From positions 801,001 to 865,000 of the forward strand of contig JAODUP010000089.1 in NCBI GenBank assembly GCA_025642065.1: a DNA stretch of 64,000 bases. Direction: 5' to 3'. Numbering within the stretch: the first letter of the stretch is position 1; every line of letters starts with the position of its first letter. Shown here piece by piece: positions 1-22,566 of the stretch. This DNA comes from Paralvinella palmiformis (Eukaryota; Annelida; Polychaeta; Terebellida; Alvinellidae). Below the pieces are notes generated by a model. It did not search any database and was not told the origin of the DNA. It saw only the letters and a program-made list of their open reading frames with translations. A program made the position numbers and the translations under genes.

Positions 1-846
1 TTATTATGTTACAGCCAAAAATGTGCATGTGTGTGTTATGTAATTTTAGAAACAACCTAATCATGATCAGTGATAGTTGCAGAAAAACACAGAAATAAAA
101 ACTAATGCAAAATTATGGCATGTTAGAAAGGGAACCTAAGAAAAGCTTGGCTGCCGAAAATATTTATAATTACTCTGTATTATATATCTAATATACAAAA
201 ACAAGTCCATGTCCACTGGAAGCAATCCATACTACATCACTTAATCAAATACTTCCATATTGTATCACTGGCTATCTGTAGCTGACAAACAACTCACATC
301 TCACCAACCAGACACAATTCATCAGACACCTCTCTATCCTGGCCACATGATGTCAGACTGTGACTGACGTCAGTAATGAAAAAAAGGTGGCCAGGAATTG
401 ATCCAATGAGATCCTAATGAACAGATTTTATATTGAGTTTATATATATATATATACATATCTTATTTAGATATCAATCCACTGTAACATTGAATGGCTTC
501 TACAAGTAACAGTACTTTATTAAATCTACATTATTATTTTTATTATTATAAAAAAGTTTTTACTGTACAGGTTATCCATCTATAGTACATTTATAATTTT
601 GAGGATCTTACCAAGATATGACTGCGTACTAACTGTACATGTGACCGATAATGATCTGTAATCTAGTGGTGTGCCTGTTGGGTGTTTTCAATACTAGTTT
701 TCATCCAATCAGAAACTTTGTAACAGTAGTCGAATAAAGGAATGCGGTCAGTAGAAATGTACCACATGACGTGGTATTACTTACGAGTGTGTTTAGCTGA
801 TATTTACCAATGTGACAGTACATACACGCCAACGTCAGTCTTTTAC
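1..846. other. AARS2 intron sequence, no gene seen
   Basis: This is AT-rich sequence downstream of the AARS2 exon 5 donor, with a short AT repeat near 440-456. No further AARS2 exon was recognised, so the intron continues past the window edge. Confidence 0.6.
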
Positions 847-12865
<12,019 letters not shown>

Positions 12866-13150
12866 GGTAACGATGATTTATAACTTTCCTCCAATATCGC
12901 TCAACGCAGTGTCATATTATGCACATCCCAATGTGCACATTAAACATAATTTTATTTCAATAAAAACTAGTGGTTCTGTATTGCCACACTTTACTGCATA
13001 TCCACAGACTTACGAAGATATTATTCCAATCCAGGACGTAACGAACAGATGAAGACCAATAACATCACAAGCAGACAACTAGTAGGCGCCCATCTTTACA
13101 AACTGAAACCTCTTCAAAGCATTTATTTCCGGTTATTAGACGTTATGATG
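12866..13150 (-). promoter_or_regulatory. Probable AARS2 5' UTR and promoter
   Basis: The stretch upstream of the presumed AARS2 start holds, read on the minus strand, an ETS/NRF-2-type site AACCGGAA (plus-strand 13127-13134), a YY1-like AAGATGGGCGCC (13085-13096) and an inverted CCAAT element (about 13055-13060). ETS and YY1 sites are common in TATA-less promoters of nuclear genes for mitochondrial proteins (established knowledge). Their clustering here is seen directly; promoter activity is inferred. Confidence 0.4.
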
Positions 13151-13689
13151 ATGATCAGTATTTTTGACCCATCATGTGGAAAATCAACGTTGAAGAATCG
13201 GTTTATAATACATAGTTAACAGCAAAGATATATGATGATTGTAGGCAAATTAATACTAAAACGTGGTTAATCTGATAACGCCAGCGAAGTTCTGCCTATT
13301 TCTATAACTTCCATATCGTCCATACAACAAGCTTGACCTACATTACAAGCCAAGGGTTCATAGCCTGGGACAAATTGATCTCTAAGAAGTACATTGCGCA
13401 GACCAAGCGATAAATTTGGTTGACTCTGGAAAGAAATGTGCAATAATTTTTAATTAGTTGAGAAGAAAATTTGAAGTAGACCTATTTTGTGAGAAGAAAA
13501 ATTCTACTGTGCAACCGACTTTTTTTAACTTCTTGATTACCGTATTACTACATTTTTTTCTTATGGATTTTTATGTAGTATCTTAACTCAGGTATACATG
13601 ACCTCTATATCCAGATTGCTGTCTTCTGCGATTATTTAAATTTTATCACGACCGTGACTCGTGATCAACGCGGATTGGTTGGTCAGCCT

Positions 13690-16215
13690 ATAATCGATAT
13701 AATCGATGCTCAACACTTGGGACTTCTACAACATAATCTGGAAGACTGTTCCAAGAATCAATCACGTGCAACCTAAACTGAGACTGTCTTATTTTGGTTC
13801 TGCTTCGTTCCTTGTTTAATTTCTTCTGGTGTCCTCTTGTATTGTTGTCCTTTAGTGGCAGCTGCATTTCTACTTCTACTACTGATCAGCACAGTCTCTA
13901 TGTTAGAGTAGTTGAGAATTCAAGATGTGGGCGAACCATTGCTTTATATAGCCGCCTAAAACTTTGGATGGCCAGGTAACTGACAAATCTTTTAATTAAT
14001 CCCATAGTCTGATTTGCTTCTTAACCTTTTCTAGTATGTGATGTTCATCGATGGTGATTCCTAGATATTTCTCTTGGCTGACTCTCTGCAATATGACCCT
14101 TTTGACCCCTTCTCCTTCTTTCTTCTCCAAATGGTGGTTTTTTCCCCCGGCTCCTGATTGTTATCATCTTACAATACTGAGGGTGGAACCTCAGAAAACA
14201 ATTGGTCTCTCATTCCTGTAGTGAGTTAAGATCATGCTGTAACTGAACCTGGTCATTCTGTGAAGCAATTTATCAGAATACATTTCTATAATTTGGAAAC
14301 AGATATTCATTGGATTTTATACAATTCGGGAGTTCATTGATAAATAGAACAAACTCGGCTGGTCTTAGTATGGTAGTCTGTGGGATACCGCTCAATACTG
14401 TTACCCATTTTGAGAATGCACCATTTACTACCACTCGTTACCTTCTGTTTGTCAGGAAGATCTTATCCAAAACAGCACGTAGTCCCGTAGTTGGAGATTT
14501 TGGTTAAACGCCTTTGATGCACAACTGTATCAAAGCTTTTTGAAAATCCATGTAGATTACATCAACACACCCACCTTCGTCTAGAATGTCTGTCCATTCA
14601 TCAATTACTCGTAATAATTGTAGCACCGTTGATCTTCTTCTTATGAACCAATGACGTGGTTCCTCACCACTAATTCAAGCAGCTCACACAATATACATGT
14701 TAAACTTACGGGTCGGCAGTTGCTTGCTTCTGATTTACATCCTTTCATGGATATGGCACTAACATGGGCAGTTTTCCAGTCATTTGGTATTGGTCCATCT
14801 TTCAGTGACTTATTACAAATTATGTACAATCCCTTACATTAAAATACGTGGGTGCAGATAATCTGGTCATGGGGCTTTGTCTATTTTTAATTTCTTTAGC
14901 TTCTTCCGGATCTCATTTTCTGACACTTCTATTTCAGTAAGTGGTTTTCTAATTAAATTGTCTTTTATCTTTGGTATTTCAGTGGTTACCTCCCTGGTGA
15001 ATACAGATGAGAAAAAGTATAATAATGTATGAGCCTTGTATCCATCTTCTTTCACCAGTATTTTCTTACCGCCATCTGCCTCTGACTTAAGATCTGATAT
15101 CCCCACTGAGGTTTTCACGTATCTCTAGAATTTCTTGGTATATGTCTTGGCATCCTTCGCTATGGACATCTTTGCATCTTTCTGAAGCTTCATGGACTTC
15201 CTTACTTTGTTTTCTACATGGTATACTCCTTGTATTTGACCGAGTTTTTCGTTTCCAGGTACCTCTGCCACATCCGATTTTTTTTAAATTCTTGCTGCTT
15301 CTACTGTTTATGTATGTATGTTAGTTCTCTGATGCATACGGACTTCTGCATATGTGTCAATCATCTTACTAGTCATACATTACATTACTGCACCCCTAGG
15401 TTTGTCCAGCAGTGATTTCTACTGCGTCCCCACACTATCCATTCCATCTAATTCTACAAACCACTCATCCCCAAACATGTCCTTCATCTTGTTGTAATCT
15501 CCTTTTTCATAAATGAATCGTCTTTTCAATTGCTGTCATCTTCCAACGTAGCACTTGAAGATGAAACTGACTAAACTTTTCCCTAATGATAACAAATGAT
15601 CAATATTATCTACTATCCCCTCCTCATTAGTGAGTATTAGGTCTAGTAATCCTGGTTGATTTGTACCTCTATCTCTAATCGGATTGCCCGCATGTTGGTG
15701 TAGATATATATCTCTTAATTTCTCGACCAGTTGGAATTCCTCACTCACAGGTCTCCTGAGGTTGACCCGTGTCTCCAGTCGATCTGTGAGTAGTTGAAGT
15801 CTCCCATAATAACGATATGAGACTTGTTTAAGGGTATCGCTTCCTCCATTATTTTTCTCAGGTTACTATTATTTGCCTTTTCGCTGCTTGGGCTTCTGTA
15901 GATATAGCCAATGATTAACTCATTATTATCTTGCAGTTCAGTAGACATCCTTATGGATTCCTGATAAGGTGTTTTCATGATTTCCTATCTAGTGTGTAGA
16001 TTTTACTTGTAGATTACTATGCCTCTGCCAGTATTTGACTCCAGTTTCGGGTACATATCATACTTCCTTAGCTTCAGCTCAGTTAATTTGTATCTGGCTA
16101 GTTTTGGTTTCACCTTGGTGATCATTGATGTGTCTGGCTTTTCTTCTGAGTGTCCTAGCCTCATTTCAAGCTCTGACGTCTTGTTTGTAAGAACATCAGC
16201 ATTTGTATATCAACA
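13690..16215 (-). mobile_element. CR1-like LINE, near-complete decayed ORF2
   Basis: The minus strand carries, in order, an endonuclease start (TNADVLTNKTSELEMRLGHS, about 16150-16200), VKPKLARYKLTELKL, YPKLESNTGRGIVIYK, LIIGYIYRSPSS and HIVIMGDFNYSQIDW (15790-15920), GLLDLILTNEEG (about 15640), a linker LYFFSSVFTREVTTEIPK, then RT segments PIPNDWKTAHVSAI and GCKSEASNCRPVSLTC (14700-14790), DVIYMDFQKA (about 14545), SGIPQ...FVLFINELPNCIK (about 14320-14395), an E(K)YLGITIDE block (about 14050), and the C-terminus DNNTRGHQKKL...VIDSWNSLPDYVVEVPS ending at stop 13690-13688. Several frameshifts and an internal loss near 13880-13930 make it inactive. No poly-tail or target duplication was resolved. 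Confidence 0.85.
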
Positions 16216-16573
16216 TCTTATTTTACTATCGTTAAAATGGTACAATATTTATGTGATGTGTGCTATGGACTGTGATTGACTTATTTACAGTGTTTTTCGC
16301 CTTTCCCCTTAAAGGTCACAGAAAAAGGTTTCCCAAATTAGTCAAAATGTCAGTGTTATTTATTAAAATGAAGATATAATGTTTTTCCTAGAAATAAAGT
16401 TACAGTGGTTTTAAAACTTGCTTTGCTGACATCTCGCATCCTACAGCTTTCATCAAGAATCTTCAGAAAACTTCGGAATGTGACGTCATGTTTGACAAAC
16501 AAAGCCGTAAATACTCCATGTGGCAGTGTTTAACCTATGTTACGAGTTCTATATTATCTTTGTTAAACGTATA

Positions 16574-16830
16574 AATGGTGTCTTGTGCCGCATATAATTG
16601 CACAAATGGATCTGCCAGTGGATTGAGTATGCATTAATTCCCCCAAAACAAAACATGAACAGAGTGCAGTGGAAGCCAACTTGCCAACTTACCACTTCGA
16701 TCGAGGAAAATATGTTCGTTATTTCGCCGTCTATGGCACGATCAGTTGGATATGACATGACGAGTGTCAGACTCACAGAAGATGCTATTCCAACCATTTT
16801 CGACAAACTGGGTAATGCAAATCCTAAACG
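16574..16830 (+). pseudogene. Broken THAP zinc-finger domain
   Basis: The plus strand from ATG 16574 reads MVSCAAYNCTNGSASGLSMH, giving the CxxxxC pair and the H.FP element after a stop (FPQNK). A second frame then gives WKPT and IEENMFVISPSMARSVGYDM, then SVRLTEDAIPTIFDKLG (16660-16815), the usual C-terminal THAP pattern. The expected C..H pair before the IEENMF block is degraded. THAP domains bind DNA and occur in P-element-type transposases and in host regulators (established knowledge). The stop and frame change mark this copy as dead; its parent is not identified. Confidence 0.62.
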
Positions 16831-17149
16831 GACCAGCAGTTTTATATAGAAACTGAATAGAAAACGGGTATATATGAGCGATAATAGGGTAATCTTGGGA
16901 GCAACTATTGGACATTCACCAGTTCACGCATTCGTGAATAAAGTAATATTTTATTTATTTGCAAAAACAAAAACGGCTCATTCCTGTATCGGCCACATAT
17001 GGGAGAACCCCATGCATCCAGCGGCTCCCGTGTACCGACAAATATCACTTTATTTTAAATGACTTTATGTGATAGGAAGAGGGAAATATTCGAATTCACG
17101 CCGTTGTGTTAACTTATCAATTAAACTTATACCAATACAAACAAATACA

Positions 17150-17335
17150 CGCCAATCCAACTCTTGTTGTGGATCGGGTGTCGGCGGCACAGGTGGCTGC
17201 TCTAGATACAAGTCTACACTTGCTGCAGCTAATTTCTCACTGTTAATACTGTCTATGGCCCTTTTTCGCGAGTGGATCAAAGTTGTAGGGCTTGATATCC
17301 CTGAAAATGTCAAAACTTTGGTCGGAATCTGACAT
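17150..17335 (-). pseudogene. P2X7 C-terminal-domain-like exon with a frameshift
   Basis: Minus-strand ATG at 17335 opens MSDSDQSFDIFRDIKPYNFD then PLA; a one-base shift in an AAAAAGG run near 17267-17275 moves to RAIDSINSEKLAAASVDLY and PPVPPTPDPQQELDWRV. The acidic start, the PYNFDPLA motif, the acidic/proline spacer and a terminal ELDWRV followed by a possible donor recall invertebrate proteins with a P2X7-type cytoplasmic zinc domain (W.V..(D)WC.CG.C). The cysteine part would be in another exon and was not found. If the frameshift is real this is a pseudogene; it could also be an assembly error in a homopolymer. Confidence 0.38.
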
Positions 17336-17714
17336 TTTGTCTGTCAACTGGTCAAGACGCTTGTAAACAAAGATGTGGCACAACATGATGTTTTTCAAAG
17401 ATGACGTCTCACGATAATCCCTAACGAATTTAGTACACACTAGCAATGGCTCGTGAAAGTTTCGGGAATTAAGGATTTAGGGAACATTTTAATGGAAATA
17501 TGATAGCTGGTGTTTAGAATTGTTTGGAGTGTGATAGTACATATGATAGAGAATAAAATAATTGTTTGTTACATTATAGTTATCTATATTAAACAAATAA
17601 TCTGTTGTATATTTATTTAAGTGATTAATATGTTTTATAATGTTCTACCTACCCCAAGCTTTCTGAATTTTCAAGTAACTCAGTATATTTCAATGTATTT
17701 CTGTGTAAAGAAAT

Positions 17715-19262
17715 CCCGTGTTATGAAATTAATTATTAAATACCAGAACTAGTGGTAGAAATATTCATTTTGTTATTTTTTCTATTGACAGAAGTAAAAG
17801 ATGGGTTATTAATTGTTATCGTTAAGATATATGATGAGGAAAGATTTAAATTACTTGAATACTAATTGTAGAATGTATGATATGCATTTCACTGAAACGG
17901 AATTCACGAACCAGACAACTTATCTAGAATGCTATTCCAACTATTTTTGATGTACCAAATCCACTGCATGCATCCACTGAAATCAAAGAGGAAGGTATTA
18001 ACAAATAGGAGACCTATACAGCAGACAGAGCCAGCTGTGATGGTAATTAATATTTATAAATATTAATGGTGAAAATTGGTATTATAAAATTAATTAAATA
18101 AGGAACAAGGCATCAAATCCATGAAATTTTGTATCTTAATACAAAAAAGGATTACCAGCACCTGAATAAGTACTTGAATGTTCAGCTCTGTGCTTTAATT
18201 GGTATACTACATTACATAACTTAAATGCATATCAAATCAAATTCTTTAACCAACTTGAAAAAAAGGAAAACATGTGTTTACACATTGTGTATGCACTTGG
18301 TTCGAGTCATCATTTTACAAGGTATTGTTCTGTTTCAGTCCTTGAAGTTCTATGATGATGAGATACCGTGTAAACAAGCCAATCTCTTGGTTACAGATTC
18401 ACTGGTGTTATCTGTTACAGTAGTCAATGCATGTGTCTATTACATCTCTGGGTATATTCTGTCTAATTTTAAACAGTTCACTGATCTGGACTAAATGTCA
18501 TATTTTTGTAGTAGTGATTGTTTAGAGCTGGAAGCAATTTGGGTTATTTTGTCCATTTGATAACAAATGACTGATTGTAACTGTAGATGACACAAGAGAT
18601 TTGATGCTGCTTATTGTATGAAAGCACTAATTTCTCTATCTCTAACATGTTAACGCAAACATAAACATTGTTAATATTCCATATATATTCTTTGTTCTTA
18701 GCTGGGCAGGCCTATATTGCATGGTCTATATTATTGAGGTGTAGACTTTAAATATTTTTTTATAGTTAATATCTGATAAACGGACATGATGAATATATGG
18801 TGAATTGTGTTATGGTTGCGTTATAATAGCTGTATATATCATTATATGTATATATCCAAATAAATAAAAATATATGGACTATGATAAACTGACATGATGA
18901 AAGTATATATGTTTGTATGCATTTACCTCATATATACCTAATTGTTTTCATTAAAATTACGTCTTCCACACACAAAGCTGTGAAATAACCTAAACCACGT
19001 TCAGTTATTTTCTATCAGGTGTCAAGTGATCGCAAATTGTAGGCTATGAATTAATTAAATGACTGGGCTGTGAAATCACTTAATTATTTATTTATAGTTT
19101 CAGAGCTTCGTTTACTTCGATATCATGTGTGCACAATTGAAGTGTTAATTAATAAAGAGTATGTGATCATGTAACATATAGTACTAGTATTGGCAATTCC
19201 TTTCAACCATGTGCACACATGTAGACGATCACATGTGGACAACCAGAGAGCTTTTGTTTATC
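17715..19262 (+). repeat. Repeat copy A of a diverged inverted pair
   Basis: Segments 17715-17815 and about 18620-19258 match, in reverse complement, positions 30640-29738. Shared landmarks include ACAGAAGTAAAAGATGGGTT, CTAATTTCTCTATCTCTAAC, GATAAACGGACATGATGAA, ATCATGTGTGCACAATT, ATAGTACTAGTATTGGCAAT and ACAACCAGAGAGCTTTTG. Copy A has about 800 extra bases (17816-18620) absent from copy B. The parent element is not identified. Confidence 0.75.
17925..17995 (+). pseudogene. Second THAP C-terminal remnant
   Basis: A short plus-strand segment translates to ENAIPTIFDVPNPLHAST-like sequence, matching the DAIPTIFDKLG end of the THAP remnant at 16574-16830 and the usual xAVPTIFD THAP tail. It lies in the 800-bp block present only in repeat copy A. 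Confidence 0.4.
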
Positions 19263-20793
19263 TGAGAAATACCTCCGGTCGTTGGAGGCGCCACTGGTTC
19301 AAAATTCAACATGGCGCGGTAAGAGTAACGCCTCTATATTTAAGCTCTCTGATTACGCCATACTGAAGCGACATGACAATATGTATTACTATCCATGTAT
19401 TTTCAGTGACACCTTCGGAAGATTACGTTAATTTATATTGTTAATGATTGTACAGCTCGTAGTGTAACGTGTTTTCGCATCTTCACTTCTTGGTACACGT
19501 AATCATACGTGTCACCATGTTTTGTGTACAGTACAGCCTCACGTCTGACTAATGTTGTAAACCTTATAATGAAAAATTGCTGTTATCCGCTATATTAGAT
19601 TACAAAACATGGATAAGAAAGTAACTTAGAAGACTATACTGAACGATTATATCGGTCCTGTGGATAGATTGATACCTGCTAATCTTTTACAACAACCCAT
19701 GGAAATATGCCGATAACAAATCGTACCAAATCATTGAAGGTTCTCTGGGGGAAAATATGACACTATAAGTACGATAACTTGAACATTTTCGTTGGTAATT
19801 AAATATATAGTATCTCAGCAGCGATTAACGATTGTGTTTTGCATGTCAACAGTTTCGCATAATTTATTAGCAATTATATATAACAAATATTGTCTATGGG
19901 CTCTAATACGACATTATTAAGCTTCCATGCTTCATTATACAGCATCAAGTATTTAGTATTTAGAGTTCCCGATAAGATAATAAATTCTCTTCTGGGATAG
20001 AGTTTCGTGGCACAGTTATGAATATGAGATTGTTTTGAATAGAATATTCTGGTATGTTGCACTAAAGCTAATTTAACTGGTCAATTATTGACGTTACGAA
20101 TGTGTGTGTGTGTGTAACAGTCAGAGGAACAGAAATTGCCTCAAACACTCGATGTCTCGTTCATGGGAGATACCGCCTGATACGTAAATATTACACGAGT
20201 CGCTCCATTTCCATACACGTGACAGGTATAATGTAACCATCGAAGGTGTAAGCCTTTCGTATTGGACGTTTTACAATACAAGGTCTTTTAATGTCTCTTT
20301 CTACTTTGCATACTTGACTAAATCAAGTAAATTCCCTTTAATTTTAGTAGAAGAAATAAAGCACAGACTAATTGGAGAAGACATCTAATGTTATTTCTAA
20401 ATATACAATAGACTGCTTTAGTCTCTGTTTTATTTTGGAAATCAAAAATCCCTATCGACCTACCTATTATTTTTACATGTAAATAAACTAAACTATGGGA
20501 AACAGAACATTTGTAAGGTGTCTTGCTTAAATACGACTATTCAAATGTTATATTTTTATATTTCTGAAACAAAATATGCACTGACTGACTGAACTGATTA
20601 GTACGATGTAGTAATTAGTACGACGTTCTTCTTGGGACATAAACTATCACAAATATAATCATTTTAACATGATGAATTGTCCAGAGTTTGTATTTAAACG
20701 CTGCTCTCTCACACACACACGAACAAACACATACGCGCACACACCCACACACATATTAACATGTATTACATGGTATAGAACATAAAGTAAGAT
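19263..20793. other. Gene-free stretch
   Basis: No gene recognised. A motif CAACATGGCGCGGTAAGAG at about 19309 resembles a YY1-type start followed by a splice donor but is too short to support an exon. A short GT run lies at about 20102-20115 and AC-rich repeats at about 20708-20755. Confidence 0.45.
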
Positions 20794-21207
20794 CCCAGAT
20801 AGCACAATGTGGTCGGACCGGCCGCGATTTCGAGCGACGCGAGCGATAGCGATTTCAGCCGGCTAACCAACGGCTATGCAACCTCGAAATAGCGCTGCAC
20901 ACGGCACTATCTGGCGATTGAAAGAATATCCAGAGAACTTAAATATAAACAGTCTTTGGTATATCTATCTATCCCCTGTGACCTTCACCTTATAGTCTTT
21001 TGAAAGTGTTTTCGTAATTGTGGTACTAATTCAACGTTTTCTTCAACATTATCTTGTTAAATATGATGTACCAAAACTAACATAGTACGTAATGCATGAG
21101 AATATACTAGATTTTACGGTCTAACGTTGATCCCGAAGATAATTAATTGCATGTATAACAGATGTAGCGAGGTGGTGGGGAATATCCACTGAGCAATAAT
21201 TTTGACA

Positions 21208-21211
<4 letters not shown>

Positions 21212-21241
<30 letters not shown>
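21212..21241. repeat. (AT)n microsatellite
   Basis: About 15 AT units, inside the larger CCCAGATAGCAC-bounded span. Confidence 0.95.
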
Positions 21242-21242
<1 letters not shown>

Positions 21243-21517
21243 TAGTAAATTATACAGTTGTATAAGTTGTGAACATATCACAAGCCAACTAGAGTATTTA
21301 TATATCATAACGTCAACATGCAGATCTGTGTAAGTGTGCATAGAGTCATAATGTATTCTAATATCTTACATCACAATTATCATTAATTTACATTTCTCTA
21401 ACCCAATTATGTTGTTGATTTGTGACCAGTTTACCACAATAGTTTTCCTGTAGAAATGTTGTCTTATTTCTAACCTCGTGCATTATGCACATCTCATTTC
21501 AATTAGTGATGCCTGTG

Positions 21518-21545
21518 AGCTAGTGAAGTGCAAGCTCCCAAGTGA
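21518..21545 (+). repeat. 28-bp direct repeat, left copy
   Basis: The 28 bases beginning AGCTAGTGAAGTGC and ending TCCCAAGTGA are identical to 23854-23881 at the end of the SGNH-like gene, 2336 bp away. The bases flanking the two copies differ. Confidence 0.9.
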
Positions 21546-22250
21546 TTAAGTCAGTGCTAATCTAATATAACTTAATTGAAGAAATAAGTAACACAATTGC
21601 AGCAGCTCCTGAAAAGTCCTTAAAATTTCATTTTGTACCTTACGATACTCATTTTAAAAGATAATTGGTCGCGTCTATTTACCTGTACAGTATACAATAA
21701 TTCTAAACTAATCCAATGTAGCAAGAAAAACCTACTGTTCTACTGGAAAAGTTGAGCCTTTCTGGTTCAAAAATTTTAAATCATATTTTCAGAGAAAAAC
21801 CGTGCTGCAACAGCGACAGCATCTCTGATAGATGCGATACCAGCTTCCGACTCGGATTCTCATATATGAAATTATATTTTAAATGAAAAATAAACCTTTT
21901 AAAAAGTGAATATGTTGTTTTTACTTATTTGTGAGTATGTATAATTTTAGTGCCATTATTGGCCAGTCTGATCATATGTCGCTGTTGGACCGAGAGGTTG
22001 GCTTGTCGTCATTGAGCCAATGTTGGATTGACCGATTGGTTTGCCACCGTTGAACAGACCAATTGATTTTTCACCATTAGCCCGACCGATAGGTTGGTCG
22101 CCAGTGGACCGATGGATTGGTTTGTCGCCGGTGGATCGACATCCGACCGATAGACAAAATTACGTCGGACCGACGGCTGATATTGCCGGTGGACCGACGG
22201 AGTGGTAGACGTCGGACCGTCGGCGGCCCGACAGCGACGTGCTATCTGAG

Positions 22251-22566
22251 ATGTTACCGCTTTAGGGCTACACTTAAATAAAGGTTAACTATTTCAGTAT
22301 TGAAAATTTCTCACACACATTGTCACTTTTCCGGAGGAACAGCAGATTGGACAAGTGCCCACAATTCGTCTTTATTATACAAATAAATATGTCATTGTAG
22401 CGGAAGGTCAACATACAGCCAGCAATAAACACATTACGCATGCATAATTAATAAATATAACAGTGTCTGCATACATAATTAATATATAGGACATTTAATA
22501 TATACTTCTACATTTCGGTTGTGGATCAGTTTTTGTTAGAAATGGAGAGCCAGTGAGAGTAGAAAT
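22251..22566. other. Upstream region of the SGNH-like gene
   Basis: This short AT-rich stretch probably holds the promoter and 5' UTR. Nothing like a TATA box at a fixed distance could be assigned with confidence. Confidence 0.4.

Larger units (their letters stand above)
20794..22250. mobile_element. DNA element(s) with CCCAGATAGCAC-type ends
   Basis: The left end reads CCCAGATAGCAC at 20794-20805 and the right end reads, in reverse complement, CTCAGATAGCAC (22239-22250). Inside each end is a GTCGG.CCG-rich stretch. The span may instead be two short elements: 20794-20914, closing with GCACTATCTGG, and 21962-22250. The second holds about eight degenerate units of GGACCGA.GGATTGGT.TGTCGCC type. 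GC-rich subterminal repeats plus TIRs suggest a non-autonomous DNA transposon. No target-site duplication was established. Confidence 0.6.

Noticed and set aside
19300..19330. Possible first exon, ATGGCGCG followed by a GTAAGA donor
   Set aside because: Only two codons and a motif match; no downstream exon could be linked. A similar ATGGCGTATAC..CAG-GTAATA at about 24720 was left out for the same reason.
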